Numbered from the stretch's first letter, positions 24,893-33,953 are shown. The stretch is DNA of 64,000 bases from Allomuricauda sp. (GCA_030148335.1 JASBTQ010000024.1:1-64000), one strand, 5' to 3'. Notes: generated from the sequence alone by a model not told the origin. Program-made: numbers and translations.

Positions 24893-25147
24893 TTAACCAC
24901 CACTTACCGGTGGAATCAGGGCTATTTCGTCGTAGGAATTGATGACTTCATGGTCCTCGGCATAGTTGTGGTTCACCGCCACGGCCATGGAGGACAATTT
25001 ATTGAGTTCTGGGTAAGTCCCGGACAAGAATGTCTTCAATTCCCCAACGGTCTTGGGTATTTTTTTTCCAGTCACACTGGACGTGGGAACCGATAGTGTG
25101 GGGCTGCCCACGATGTCCTTTGCGATTCCGAACAAAAGTATTGTCAT
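24893..25147 (-). CDS. moaD: Molybdopterin synthase small subunit MoaD
   Basis: An 84-residue ubiquitin-like sulfur carrier ending in PPVSGG, the C-terminal Gly-Gly that MoeB adenylylates. The N-terminus MTILLFGIAKDIVG and AVAVNHNYAEDHEVINSYDEIALIPPVSGG (read in parts) match the family. It is the first gene of the seven-gene minus-strand operon. Its normal partner MoaE is not in this window. Confidence 0.93.
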   Translation of the reverse strand: MTILLFGIAKDIVGSPTLSVPTSSVTGKKIPKTVGELKTFLSGTYPELNKLSSMAVAVNHNYAEDHEVINSYDEIALIPPVSGG

Positions 25148-25361
25148 ATATCAACCTATTAGTCTGTTAGTGTTCTTTGGTTAGATAGGTCGGTATGGAT
25201 TATTGGTTTATTTGGATGAAATTACCAAAAAATAAGCGGAACGTTCCCATTTTAACAAGGGCACTATCTTTTTAACTTTTCTTTAATTCAAATCTGCTGC
25301 GCGAACATACTTTTCAATAAAATTGAGCGTTGTGCATGAAGAACCTTAACTTCTTTTGAAA

Positions 25362-26444
25362 ATGAAAAACACACTTCGATATTTCTTGCTCTTTTCCTTT
25401 GCATTTATTCTTTTCTCTTGTGGCAATGCCGATGATGATGTAAGTTTTGACGTTGATGACAACGAACTGGGAATTGGCAAGGAGCCTGATGATTGTCTGG
25501 GTTTTGATGATAATGAACTCCTATTGTCCATCCAAGACGAATTCACTACCCTGCCCGGAAAGGTTTCCATCCTGTTCAAGGTTTCCGACCTTCAGGGTAA
25601 TCCTATTTCTGGACTGACAGCAGATCAATTCACCATATATGAACAAGGCAGGAACGATGATTGTTTCAACCTGATTTCCTCTTCGGAATCACAGGCACGG
25701 ATTTCCCCAAACTCGCAGGTGTTCAACAACAACACTCTTTTGGTGCTGGACTTGAGCAATAGTGTCCTGGACAGCAGTCTGGACGAATTGAAGATAGCTT
25801 CCACCAGTTTCATCAACAATGTGATGCCATCACCCGCCGATGATTCCTTCCAAATGGCCATCTATTGGTTTGATGGGGAGGATGAACTTCATCTTTTGAA
25901 CCCCCTTACCTCTTCCGCAACAGAATTGACAACCGCCATTGATGGGATCACAGCCGATATCAGCAACGACCCTTCCACTGATTTATATGGGGCGGTCATC
26001 AAATCCACGGCCAAGGCCAAGGAATTGCTCAACCAAAATTCAGAGGTCATTGGGGCCGCTTCGGTCGTCCTTTTCACCGATGGAACGGACCAAGCATCAC
26101 GGTATAGGGAATCCGATGCCCTAAAGGCTGTGAAGGAAGCGGATAGGAACATTTCCTATTTTACGATTGGTCTGGGTGCTGAGATCGACACGGAAGTACT
26201 GACCGAGATTGGAAAAACGGCCAGTGTCTTTGCTTCAAACAAAGAAGAGCTGGAAAACACCTTCAACCAGATATCGCAACGTGTTGCAGAACAAGCAAAT
26301 AGCTTTTATCTGTTTGAATACTGTACGCCCAAAAGGGATGGCAGCGGGGAGAGCAACCTTGTGATCCAACTTACCAATGGCAGTCTCCAAGGTGCGGTGC
26401 AGACCAAATTCAGTGCCAAAGGATTTATAGGAGGTTGTGAATGA
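25362..26444 (+). CDS. vWA-domain lipoprotein
   Basis: A 360-residue lipoprotein (lipobox FILFSCGN) with a von Willebrand factor A domain. The MIDAS metal-site motif DLSNS (in LLVLDLSNSVLDSS, about residue 130) and VVLFTDGTDQ are intact. An acidic linker DDDVSFDVDDNELG follows the lipobox. An Ig-like segment (VSILFKVSDLQGNPISGL) precedes vWA. Such proteins mediate metal-dependent adhesion or complex assembly at the cell surface. The ATG at 25362 is chosen over an in-frame TTG at 25356. Partner unknown. Confidence 0.87.
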   Translation: MKNTLRYFLLFSFAFILFSCGNADDDVSFDVDDNELGIGKEPDDCLGFDDNELLLSIQDEFTTLPGKVSILFKVSDLQGNPISGLTADQFTIYEQGRNDDCFNLISSSESQARISPNSQVFNNNTLLVLDLSNSVLDSSLDELKIASTSFINNVMPSPADDSFQMAIYWFDGEDELHLLNPLTSSATELTTAIDGITADISNDPSTDLYGAVIKSTAKAKELLNQNSEVIGAASVVLFTDGTDQASRYRESDALKAVKEADRNISYFTIGLGAEIDTEVLTEIGKTASVFASNKEELENTFNQISQRVAEQANSFYLFEYCTPKRDGSGESNLVIQLTNGSLQGAVQTKFSAKGFIGGCE

Positions 26445-26514
26445 CCCCTGTGTTTAGAGCGTTCACTTTTTTGGATAAATCCCTATCTTGGACCTCCATT
26501 AAACTGAACAAATT

Positions 26515-27462
26515 ATGACATTCTTAAAAAATTCCCTGCGTATTCTTATATGCACCTTGATCATGGTAGCAACACTTGGCCTTCATTCCCAAAAATCATA
26601 TCCTTTGGAAGGTCGATGGGACCTGGAGATGGACTTTATGGGAAAGACCGCCCCTTCGTGGTTGGAAATACGGCATTCGGGCAATGCAACCCTTATCGGT
26701 CGATTTGTGTTCGCATTCGGGAGCGCAAGGCCCATATCGGAGGTCAAGACCTATGGGGACAACAAATTCACCTTTAGCATTCCCAACCAATGGGAGCCCA
26801 AGGGCAGTGATATGATCTTTCATGGGGAATTGACCGACGGAAAACTGAAGGGCACCCTGATCTACACAGATGGTTCCGTTCTTCACTGGACCGGGGTGAA
26901 GGCACCCGAATTGGCCTACACCGAAAATCCGAAGTGGGACAAACCCATGAACATTTTCAATGGAAAGGACCTGACCGGATGGCATGTGGATGGCGAAAAG
27001 AACCAATGGGTCGTGAAGGATGGTATCTTGACCAGTCCGGAATCCGGTTCCAACCTGATCACGGACGAAAAATTCGAGGATTTTAAACTTCATGTGGAAT
27101 TCCGTTATCCCAAAGGGAGCAACAGCGGCATCTATCTCCGCGGCCGATATGAACTCCAAATAGAAGATGACAAGGGGTTGGACCCCATGGACATTTATAT
27201 TGGAGGCGTGTATGGCTTCTTGGAACCCAATGAGAATGCGGCCAAGGATGCGGGTGAATGGCAGACGTACGACGTTACCCTGATCGGGAGAAGGGTGACC
27301 GTAACCTTGAACGGTAAGACCGTGATCACTGATGCAACCATCCCTGGAATCACTGGTGGGGCTTTGGACAGCAAGGAAGGGGAACCCGGGCCGTTCATGA
27401 TCCAAGGGGACCATGGGCCCATTGAGTACAGAAGCTTTGTGGTCACCCCAAGAAAAAAATGA
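26515..27462 (+). CDS. Secreted DUF1080 (3-keto-disaccharide hydrolase-like) protein with extra N-domain
   Basis: A 315-residue secreted protein with an N-terminal signal peptide ending around LGLHSQ. Residues 30-130 form a small beta domain (YPLEGRWDLEMDFMGKTAPSW). The C-terminal DUF1080 domain, a concanavalin-like sandwich, has NIFNGKDLTGWHVDGEKNQWVVKDG and SGIYLRGRYELQI. Some DUF1080 proteins cleave 3-keto-glycosides; others are surface glycan binders. It converges on a second DUF1080 gene across a shared terminator. Confidence 0.88.
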   Translation: MTFLKNSLRILICTLIMVATLGLHSQKSYPLEGRWDLEMDFMGKTAPSWLEIRHSGNATLIGRFVFAFGSARPISEVKTYGDNKFTFSIPNQWEPKGSDMIFHGELTDGKLKGTLIYTDGSVLHWTGVKAPELAYTENPKWDKPMNIFNGKDLTGWHVDGEKNQWVVKDGILTSPESGSNLITDEKFEDFKLHVEFRYPKGSNSGIYLRGRYELQIEDDKGLDPMDIYIGGVYGFLEPNENAAKDAGEWQTYDVTLIGRRVTVTLNGKTVITDATIPGITGGALDSKEGEPGPFMIQGDHGPIEYRSFVVTPRKK

Positions 27463-27482
27463 TATAAAACTGTTATCAAGCA

Positions 27483-27517
27483 AAAGCCCGATACTAAAGT
27501 ATCGGGCTTTGTTTTTT
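27483..27517. terminator. Bidirectional terminator between the two DUF1080 genes
   Basis: AAAGCCCGATACT (27483-27495) and AGTATCGGGCTTT (27498-27510) form a perfect 13-bp stem with a two-base gap, followed by six T on the plus strand and preceded by A-rich sequence on the other side. Confidence 0.9.
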
Positions 27518-28127
27518 ATTCGACTTCCGCAGGTTTGATCTTGATGTTTCTCCATTTCACCCGAATGCCGCCGCCATCGTGTATCTGAAGGGCGATGGCA
27601 CCTTCCCCTTTTCCGATGATCTCATCGGTTAGGTGCACCATTTCCACCCCGTTCAACCAAGTGATCACATCTGGACCGTTCACGCGGATCTTGAACGTGT
27701 TCCACTCCCCCATTTTCAATACCTTTTCTTTTTCAGGTTCCGGTATGGCAAGCCAATTGCGGCCATAGGATTCGTAGATGCCGCCCGTGTGCAGTCCTGG
27801 AGGGGCGACCTCCACTTGCCATCCACTTACGATGTTCCCGTCAAATGTGGAACGGATAAAAACCCCACTGTTGCCATCGGCTTCTTGTTTGAATTCCAAG
27901 GAAAGTTCAAAATCCTTATAGAAATCCTTGGTGGACAAGTAGCCATAGTCAGCTTTTGGACCACTCTCGCAGATCAGTTCGCCATTCTCGACAAACCATT
28001 TTTCATCACCATGCTTGACCCAACCGTCCAAATTTTCACCATTGAACAGGTCTTTGGTAGGCGTTTGCGTCCAACCCCATTGAAGGGCCAGGACAAACAG
28101 GGTCGTAGATAAAATCAATTTTTTCAT
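27516..28127 (-). CDS. Secreted DUF1080-domain protein
   Basis: A 203-residue secreted single DUF1080 domain (signal peptide MKKLILSTTLFVLALQWGWTQ). Motifs shared with the convergent neighbour: DLFNGENLDGWVKHGDEKWFVENGELIC at the start (read in parts) and GNSGVFIRSTF in the middle. Similar proteins are frequent near sugar-utilisation genes in Bacteroidota. Whether this is a hydrolase or a binding protein cannot be decided from sequence. Confidence 0.88.
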   Translation of the reverse strand: MKKLILSTTLFVLALQWGWTQTPTKDLFNGENLDGWVKHGDEKWFVENGELICESGPKADYGYLSTKDFYKDFELSLEFKQEADGNSGVFIRSTFDGNIVSGWQVEVAPPGLHTGGIYESYGRNWLAIPEPEKEKVLKMGEWNTFKIRVNGPDVITWLNGVEMVHLTDEIIGKGEGAIALQIHDGGGIRVKWRNIKIKPAEVE

Positions 28128-28278
28128 AAATATTAGTTTGATTAAGGAAGGTCAAGTTATGTAAATCCCTACAAAACAATCAAAAATATAGGGTTTTTAG
28201 CCCAACAGTTGTTCCATATATATAAACGACAACTAATTACCTCTTAACAACCAGAAAAAAATTCAAACTCAAAACACT

Positions 28279-28446
28279 ATGGATCTTGTAAAGGAAATCA
28301 TTCAGAACAGTGCCATTGGTCCACTTCACAGCACCTACAAAGGAATCGTGGTGGCATTGTTCATCAGTATTGTTGCCGCATTATTGATCATGTTGACCTT
28401 GTTGCTCTTACATGGGTCAACGCTCACTTTCCATTATGGGTATTAA
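28279..28446 (+). CDS. Short single-span membrane protein (55 residues)
   Basis: ATG at 28279 to TAA at 28444-28446. The first 24 residues are polar (MDLVKEIIQNSAIGPLHSTY...), and then a hydrophobic segment IVVALFISIVAALLIMLTLLLL spans the membrane (given here as one helix, about residues 25-46). It stands alone between divergent and convergent neighbours and overlaps the carboxypeptidase stop by four bases. The strong amphipathic-plus-TM layout supports a real gene; function unknown. Confidence 0.55.
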   Translation: MDLVKEIIQNSAIGPLHSTYKGIVVALFISIVAALLIMLTLLLLHGSTLTFHYGY

Positions 28447-29888
28447 CGAAAAATCAATCCATTTCCAAAATTCTGTTCTTCTATGGGCCGGGATAGATCC
28501 AATAAGGACCCATTGATAACAGCATGGGTGAGTTTTCCGTCCTTTTCCAAAAAGAAGGTAGGGTTTGCCCCGGGCCACAATCCAAATGGACGCAGTTCAA
28601 AATCTTGGTCAACCAAAAACAATGGAGCATCTGTATATGATTTTTTTTCAGGAAGGGCAGTTTTGACATAGGCAACCCCCTCTTTTAACAGTGCCAATGG
28701 CTTGGTGATGTTGCTTGTTGTGACCAATTTAGGGGGCACAATTTTGTAGCCCGTGGCATCAAAAGTCTCATACCCATAAAAAGTGGAAAGATCGCCTTGG
28801 TCACCCACGGAACCCCTATAATAAAAATCATCATGCCCGTTGAGATCCACCTCGTTCCTGAAAATGCCCAGGTCAATGATATAGTCCTTCCCCAAAAGTT
28901 CGTAAGTGGCGTTCTCAATCTTCAGGTCGAACAATTGACGGTCGTTATGGGGTATTTTTTCATAATCTTCTACTGGAATGTCCTTATAGTTGCCTTTGGC
29001 AATGGTATATAACGCTGACAAGATGGACACATAGTTCAGTTTACGGATTTCCTGCTTTTCGGGGTCATTGGTATAGCCCCCGGATTCAATCAGGATGAGG
29101 CTGGTTCCCCATTTGGCAATGTTGTCCCCAAAGGCCCGTGGTTCAAAATCGTCGCTGTACCTTCCCACCTGCCCTGGCGCATAATTTTGGATGATCTTGT
29201 TCATATACACGATCACCTTCATGGCATTGGCCCGCACTTCGTTGATGTCCTTTTCATAGTTATAAGCCGTTGCCAGATAGGAAATGGTGGCCGGCTTTGG
29301 CGTACGTTCGGCGTTATAGTATTTGCTCTGGTCGTGCAGGTTGAAGCCAAAGCTGGCATCCAGACTGTCCCGGATACGTTTGAGGACCTGTCCCTCGGGC
29401 GATTGCAGCCGAAGCGCATCCCTGTTGATGTCGATGCCCAAGGCATTTCTGCGTTGGAAGATCTCCGCCCCATCGGGATTTACCATAGGTAAAAAATGTA
29501 GCTTCAATCGAGAAAGGATCACCTCTTTTTCTTCCTTGAAATCCGGTGCGTCCAAAAAATGGAGGATGTCAAAAATGGCCTGTGTCGCTGTGGGCTCGTC
29601 CCCGTGCATTTGCGACCATAGGAAAATATTCTCACTGCCCGTTCCCACACTGATCAAGTGCAGGTCGCGTCCCTGTATGGACTCCCCCACTTTCTGCACT
29701 TCAAACTTGGGATTGGCCTTGATCTTTTGGATCAAGGGCTGGATATCACTGTGCTTGATGCGCCTATCATTTAGTGAAGGTTCTTTGAACTGCTCATAAG
29801 TTTCATAAAGTTTGGAGGTGAGTGCATCTTGGGCACCAACCGATAGAGACAGGAAGGCAATTGCCAGTGATACTATGTTTCTGATCAT
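28443..29888 (-). CDS. Secreted M14 zinc carboxypeptidase
   Basis: A 481-residue exported carboxypeptidase with a signal peptide of about 19 residues (cleavage near SVGAQ). Zinc ligands HxxE are in SQMHGDEPTATQA (~residue 94), with the third histidine in FNLHDQ (~178). The catalytic glutamate is probably in LIESGGYTND (~270). The NPDGAEIFQRRNA and DINRDAL motifs bind the substrate carboxylate. A C-terminal domain of about 150 residues follows the peptidase. It probably degrades peptides or peptidoglycan stems in the periplasm. Confidence 0.9.
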   Translation of the reverse strand: MIRNIVSLAIAFLSLSVGAQDALTSKLYETYEQFKEPSLNDRRIKHSDIQPLIQKIKANPKFEVQKVGESIQGRDLHLISVGTGSENIFLWSQMHGDEPTATQAIFDILHFLDAPDFKEEKEVILSRLKLHFLPMVNPDGAEIFQRRNALGIDINRDALRLQSPEGQVLKRIRDSLDASFGFNLHDQSKYYNAERTPKPATISYLATAYNYEKDINEVRANAMKVIVYMNKIIQNYAPGQVGRYSDDFEPRAFGDNIAKWGTSLILIESGGYTNDPEKQEIRKLNYVSILSALYTIAKGNYKDIPVEDYEKIPHNDRQLFDLKIENATYELLGKDYIIDLGIFRNEVDLNGHDDFYYRGSVGDQGDLSTFYGYETFDATGYKIVPPKLVTTSNITKPLALLKEGVAYVKTALPEKKSYTDAPLFLVDQDFELRPFGLWPGANPTFFLEKDGKLTHAVINGSLLDLSRPIEEQNFGNGLIFR

Positions 29889-29929
29889 AATTTATTTGGA
29901 GTTGTGTTAGATGATTTTTGCATTCCCAT

Positions 29930-29999
29930 TTATTGGGTTACTAAGTTACTGATTGTTGATATCTTGCATATGGTCAAATAACCCAATAACCTAGTAACC
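29930..29999. repeat. Inverted GTTACT-type intergenic repeat
   Basis: TTATTGGGTTACTAAGTTAC and, inverted, AATAACCCAATAACCTAGTAACC flank a 24-base centre. Degenerate relatives lie at 5682-5703, 30738-30824 and 50215-50240, all intergenic. Confidence 0.6.
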
Positions 30000-30006
30000 A
30001 GTATAC

Positions 30007-30666
30007 TTAGATTTTGGGAACAGGTTTAAAGTTATATTTTTTCGTGGCTTTTCGCACTTTCCCCATAAAATCCATACCGGGATCGGTCTTTGTGGTGCGG
30101 TATCCATCGTCCACTTCCAGCCAGAGCGGATGCCTTTCAAACTGGGTGTACTCCTGATGTCCGATGACATATTCGATATCGTATTTGGAAGCCAGATATT
30201 CCACAAGGAAAATATTGGCCTTCACTTGTTTCTTGGTCAATGGAAGTTCTTTGCCACCGCCCACATTTTCAATGCCAATGGCACAATGGTTCAGGCCGAT
30301 GGTGTGTCGGGCCATAGTGGTTTCAGGCATCAATCGGTAAATGGTCCCGTCCCGGTCCACCAAAAAATGGGAAGAGACATTGAGACCGCTCACATTTTCC
30401 AGATCGGGCCGCCAGTTGGGCAACGTGGACCTGTTGAACGCCTGAAAGGATTTTTTCAGCGAAGGAATCGCCGTCCAGTGGAGCACCCCCATTTTAGGGA
30501 CTATTTGGGTGGAATCATTTTCCAGGCCATAGCGTTGAGCCATATATTCCTCTGTGAGTTCGATGCGTTGGTCATCAAAAATAATGGGAATATCCACGAT
30601 GTTTTTTTGGGAGCCGCAGGCCCCGAATAACAGTGCTGATAATGTAATCAGTCCAATTTTTTTCAT
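30007..30666 (-). CDS. N-acetylmuramoyl-L-alanine amidase (Amidase_2 / PGRP) lipoprotein
   Basis: A 219-residue lipoprotein (lipobox LLFGACGS) with a type 2 amidase domain. Zinc-site histidines are visible in VLHWTA (~residue 63) and GLNHCAIGIENVGGG (~130), with VIGHQEYTQFERHPLWLEVDDG (read in parts) supplying the last ligand region. The enzyme cuts the bond between MurNAc and L-alanine, acting on peptidoglycan or turnover products. It stands alone between repeat-rich gaps. Confidence 0.9.
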   Translation of the reverse strand: MKKIGLITLSALLFGACGSQKNIVDIPIIFDDQRIELTEEYMAQRYGLENDSTQIVPKMGVLHWTAIPSLKKSFQAFNRSTLPNWRPDLENVSGLNVSSHFLVDRDGTIYRLMPETTMARHTIGLNHCAIGIENVGGGKELPLTKKQVKANIFLVEYLASKYDIEYVIGHQEYTQFERHPLWLEVDDGYRTTKTDPGMDFMGKVRKATKKYNFKPVPKI

Positions 30667-30737
30667 TTATTGTTCTTATTTGTTGAAATACATATGATTC
30701 ATTAAAGACATTCAGTTGTTGAAAATGCCATCAACTT

Positions 30738-30824
30738 GAGAGTTATTGAGTTACTGATTATTGCCAGCCTACTGCAGGCACGGGTTATTAAAACGTACCA
30801 TCTGAATAACTAAATAACATAATA
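30738..30824. repeat. GTTACT-type intergenic repeat, second copy
   Basis: AGTTATTGAGTTACTG ... CTGAATAACTAAATAACATAATAACC, a diverged inverted copy of the element at 29930, with a CCTACTGCAGGCA insert. Confidence 0.45.
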
Positions 30825-30880
30825 ACCTTGTGCAATTCCAGTGCTTTTCAAAACCTATAGATTTTTCAAATTATAATGCA

Positions 30881-31315
30881 TTAATCAAAAGTGCCTAAGG
30901 TAACAGTTGTGGTGTCCACAGGAACAGCATAGCAGATCATCAGTTTTTTTCTGCCCCATTCCCTGGCCTTTTTTACGTCCTTCCCCATATAAATATCTAT
31001 CCGGTTCCGCCACCGCCAATGCATTTTGTCCTTGACATAGAACGTATCCGGAAAGGTGTCGATTTTCACCATGGTGTTGTGCGTCAGCCCCAGTTTGATG
31101 AGGTCCCTGGACACGGCAATGCTCTTCATCCCCGGTTTCAGGGTATCGCCCCAAGCGGCCACGGAAGGGTTGATGCTGTCCGTTTGCCAAAACACGGAAT
31201 TGTATGCGGAAGCCGTGACTTGGTGCCCGTACCATTGGTGCGTGGTCGGCTGGGGTGTTTCCGGTTCTTTGGCGCAGGAAGCGACAATCATACAACTGAG
31301 GAGTACTTTTTTCAA
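30881..31315 (-). CDS. 3D-domain lipoprotein
   Basis: A 144-residue predicted lipoprotein (MKKVLLSCMIVASCAKEP). The 3D (DPBB-like) domain is recognised by VTASAYNS, AAWGDTLKPGMKSIAVSRDL and RWRNRIDIYMGKDVKKAREWG. 3D domains carry the three aspartates of the MltA/Rpf-like lytic fold; here D89-type positions are partly replaced, so activity is uncertain. It begins with TTG. The domain is usually linked to cell-wall remodelling. Confidence 0.78.
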   Translation of the reverse strand: MKKVLLSCMIVASCAKEPETPQPTTHQWYGHQVTASAYNSVFWQTDSINPSVAAWGDTLKPGMKSIAVSRDLIKLGLTHNTMVKIDTFPDTFYVKDKMHWRWRNRIDIYMGKDVKKAREWGRKKLMICYAVPVDTTTVTLGTFD

Positions 31316-31355
31316 TAGGTTCGGTGTTGTACCTAAAGGTACATATTATTGTGAT

Positions 31356-32228
31356 TTAGGACGGAAGCGGTACATAGGTGTCGTCATTTTCCATCATGGG
31401 GAACGTTTTGTCCGCCCATGCCTTTTTGGCCTGCTCGATCTTCTCTTGGCTGGATGACACAAAGTTCCAATAAATAAATCGCTCTTCCGGGAAGGCTTCT
31501 CCCCCGAACAACAACAAATGGGTGTTGGGCTCCAGGATGATGTTGCAGGTATCCTCTACTTTGGAGACCAAGATGTTCCCTTTTTCCACCGTTTCGCCAC
31601 AGGCCTTGATGCTTCCCTCCACGATGCAGATGCCTATTTCCCCCTTCAGGTTTCCGTTCACGTTCAGGGTGTATTCGTCCGTATTCTTGATCTCTACCAT
31701 GAAAAGGTCGGAATGTACGGGAACAGGGGATTTTTTGCCATAACCTTCCCCAGCGATCAAGGTGAATGCCGCACTGGCATCGGCCCATTTGGGAAGGTCT
31801 TTGCCCTCAATATGGTGAAATTGCGGTTCCATATCCTCCAATTCCTTGGGCAGGGCCACCCAAATCTGATAGCCATGGGCGGTAAAAGTGTTCCCATTTC
31901 GCAGGTCTGGAGGTGTTCGCTCGGTATGGGTCACCCCTTTTCCCGCTGTCATCCAGTTCACAGACCCCGGACGTATGCGCTGATGGGTGCCCAGACCATC
32001 TTCGTGCATGATCTCGCCCTCCAGCATAAAGGTAAGGGTGGACAGCCCCATGTGCGGATGCTGGTCCACATCCATGTATTTTGAGGGACCCAGTTGCGTT
32101 GGGCCCATATGATCTATAAATATGAAGGGGCCTATCATCCGTTTTTTTCGGAACGGGATGAGACGCCCTACCAAAAAGTCACCGATATCCCTGCTGCGTT
32201 CTTCGATGATCAAGCCGATGTTGGACAT
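31356..32228 (-). CDS. Pirin-family cupin protein
   Basis: A 290-residue bicupin. The pirin signature is clear: PFIFIDHMGP, then QHPHMGLSTLTFMLEGEIMHEDGLG with the iron-binding histidines and glutamate, followed by VNWMTAGKGVTHTERTP. The second cupin holds few metal ligands, as usual. Pirins include quercetin dioxygenases and redox-linked regulators; which applies is not decided. Divergent from the serine hydrolase at 32280, sharing a 51-base promoter gap. Confidence 0.92.
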   Translation of the reverse strand: MSNIGLIIEERSRDIGDFLVGRLIPFRKKRMIGPFIFIDHMGPTQLGPSKYMDVDQHPHMGLSTLTFMLEGEIMHEDGLGTHQRIRPGSVNWMTAGKGVTHTERTPPDLRNGNTFTAHGYQIWVALPKELEDMEPQFHHIEGKDLPKWADASAAFTLIAGEGYGKKSPVPVHSDLFMVEIKNTDEYTLNVNGNLKGEIGICIVEGSIKACGETVEKGNILVSKVEDTCNIILEPNTHLLLFGGEAFPEERFIYWNFVSSSQEKIEQAKKAWADKTFPMMENDDTYVPLPS

Positions 32229-32279
32229 ATGTTTAATGTTTATATTTAGGAGCAGAAAGTTACAAATACATCCAAAACC

Positions 32280-33614
32280 ATGAAACTACTTAAACGTGTT
32301 TTACTGCTCCTTGTCCTGATCATAGGAGTGGTCATCTACCTGAACTACCCCAAACTGAACATTATTTCTGGTTATGCGGCCAAAAATGTGGCTTCGGGGG
32401 TCTATGTGGCCCACCGTTCCGCGGCAAGCATGAACCAATTTGACAACAAGGCCCCTTTGATTGAGCTGGCCTCCACCGAACTAGATAAAAGCAAGCAAAC
32501 GGCCTCTTCCACCGTCTATGGGCTCATGAAACGCACGGCGGTGTACCGGGATGGCCTGGGAGCTGTGTTGGTGAATGACGATTATGATCCCACAAAACTC
32601 ACCATACGACCCAACCGAAGCCGAAAAAAGGACACCATCCCCTACCCCTACGGACAGGCGGAACCCTTGGACACCATTTTACCGGAAGTGGACATGGATT
32701 TCATCAACAAAGCGGTGGCCATGGCCTTTGCCGACCCGGAAACACAGAAAACCAGAACCTTCCTTATATTGTACAAGGGCCATTTGATCACAGAGCGGTA
32801 TATCGATGGGTTTGACAAGGATATGCCTATTTTGGGTTGGTCCATGACCAAGAGTGTGTTGGCCACTTGCTTCGGGATTTTGGAACACCAAGGTAAACTG
32901 GAGATGGATTGGCCGGCCCCTATTGCCGAATGGAAAGATGACGAACGCAAGAACATCACCTTGGACCACCTGCTCCGCATGCAGAGCGGACTGGAATGGG
33001 ACGAGGACTACAGCTCCATTTCCGATGTGACCCGAATGCTGTTCTTGGACAGCGACATGACCCAGGCCCAAAAAGACAAGAAGGCCATTGCCAAACCGAC
33101 GGAAATCTGGAACTACTCCTCGGGTACCTCCAACCTGCTCTCGGGCATCCTTCGCCAACAGTTCAGGAGCCATCAGGAATATCTGGATTTTCCCTACGCG
33201 ACCCTTATCGATAAAATAGGGATGCAGTCCATGGTTCTGGAGGCCGATATCGCCGGAAATTATGTGGGCTCTTCCTATGCCTGGGCCAGTACGCGCGATT
33301 GGGCCCGTTTTGGACAATTGTACCTCAACAAGGGCCATTGGAACGGCGAACAGGTCTTCGCTCCGGAATGGGTGGACTACATCACTACGCCCACCATCCA
33401 TTCAAATGGCACCTATGGGGCCCACTTTTGGTTGAACGCCGAAGGGAAATACCCCGATGTGCCCAAAGACCTCTTTAGTTGCAACGGCTATGAGGGACAA
33501 CATGTGTTCGTTATCCCCTCCAAGGATTTGGTGGTCGTGCGGACCGGATTGGCCGAAGAACCCTATTTTGATGTGAATGGAGTGTTGTCAACCATCGTGA
33601 AAGCCCTACCGTAA
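32280..33614 (+). CDS. Serine hydrolase of the beta-lactamase / class C family
   Basis: A 444-residue membrane-anchored serine hydrolase. It starts with a signal/anchor segment (VLLLLVLIIGVVIYL). The catalytic SxxK is SMTK (in GWSMTKSVLAT, ~residue 190), and the second motif YxS/N is YSSGTSN (~280). The C-terminal KTG-like box is not obvious (HFWLNAEGKYP region). Members act on peptidoglycan peptides, esters or amides in the periplasm. A -7-like TATATTTAG lies upstream at 32241. It precedes the tandem micropeptide genes by 20 bases. Confidence 0.87.
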   Translation: MKLLKRVLLLLVLIIGVVIYLNYPKLNIISGYAAKNVASGVYVAHRSAASMNQFDNKAPLIELASTELDKSKQTASSTVYGLMKRTAVYRDGLGAVLVNDDYDPTKLTIRPNRSRKKDTIPYPYGQAEPLDTILPEVDMDFINKAVAMAFADPETQKTRTFLILYKGHLITERYIDGFDKDMPILGWSMTKSVLATCFGILEHQGKLEMDWPAPIAEWKDDERKNITLDHLLRMQSGLEWDEDYSSISDVTRMLFLDSDMTQAQKDKKAIAKPTEIWNYSSGTSNLLSGILRQQFRSHQEYLDFPYATLIDKIGMQSMVLEADIAGNYVGSSYAWASTRDWARFGQLYLNKGHWNGEQVFAPEWVDYITTPTIHSNGTYGAHFWLNAEGKYPDVPKDLFSCNGYEGQHVFVIPSKDLVVVRTGLAEEPYFDVNGVLSTIVKALP

Positions 33615-33634
33615 ATCGAGCTGATACTATAAAA

Positions 33635-33715
33635 ATGGAGACTAACCACAACAACGGGACAGTTCACAACAATAATTTCATTTGCGGGAACACTGGTGGT
33701 ACATTTACCATGTAA
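33635..33715 (+). CDS. Micropeptide gene, first copy (26 residues)
   Basis: ATG at 33635 to TAA at 33713-33715, 26 residues (METNHNNGTV... ending HNNNFICGNTGGTFTM). The last 16 residues match the peptide at 33954-34049 except at two positions. In these codons three changes are silent (TGC/TGT, GGG/GGA, ACC/ACG) against two replacements, which suggests that translation matters. A single cysteine and a GG near the C-terminus are conserved. It begins 20 bases after the serine hydrolase stop and is followed by its own terminator. Function unknown. Confidence 0.55.
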   Translation: METNHNNGTVHNNNFICGNTGGTFTM

Positions 33716-33829
33716 TTAATTCTGAAAGTAATTTTTTCATTTTCATATAGTGTTCTCGTAAAAGAGTCTTGACCCAAGTGGCAGGGCTCTTTTTGGTTTT
33801 GGACCAATTGACATTGGCCAATGAACAAT
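33663..33829 (+). repeat. 167-bp direct repeat, copy 1
   Basis: Aligns without gaps to 33997-34163 (offset 334) with about nine differences. It covers the peptide 3' end, the 3' UTR and the terminator. Confidence 0.9.
33760..33794 (+). terminator. Terminator of the first micropeptide unit
   Basis: AAAAGAGTC (33760-33768) pairs with GGCTCTTTT (33785-33793), one G-U pair included, and runs into T residues. Confidence 0.75.
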
Positions 33830-33953
33830 TAACAGTCAACAATGTACAATTGTTTATTCCTCATTGGAAATTGTTCATTGCTTATTGTTCATTAGTTATT
33901 TGAGCAGAGCGAAGCATCTCCTCTCTGTGGATTCAAAATCAGAAAAAAGAGGG

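Noticed and set aside
33864-33953. Longer N-terminus for the second micropeptide
   Set aside because: The extra residues are encoded by AT-rich filler not shared with the first copy; ATG at 33954 gives a size close to copy 1.
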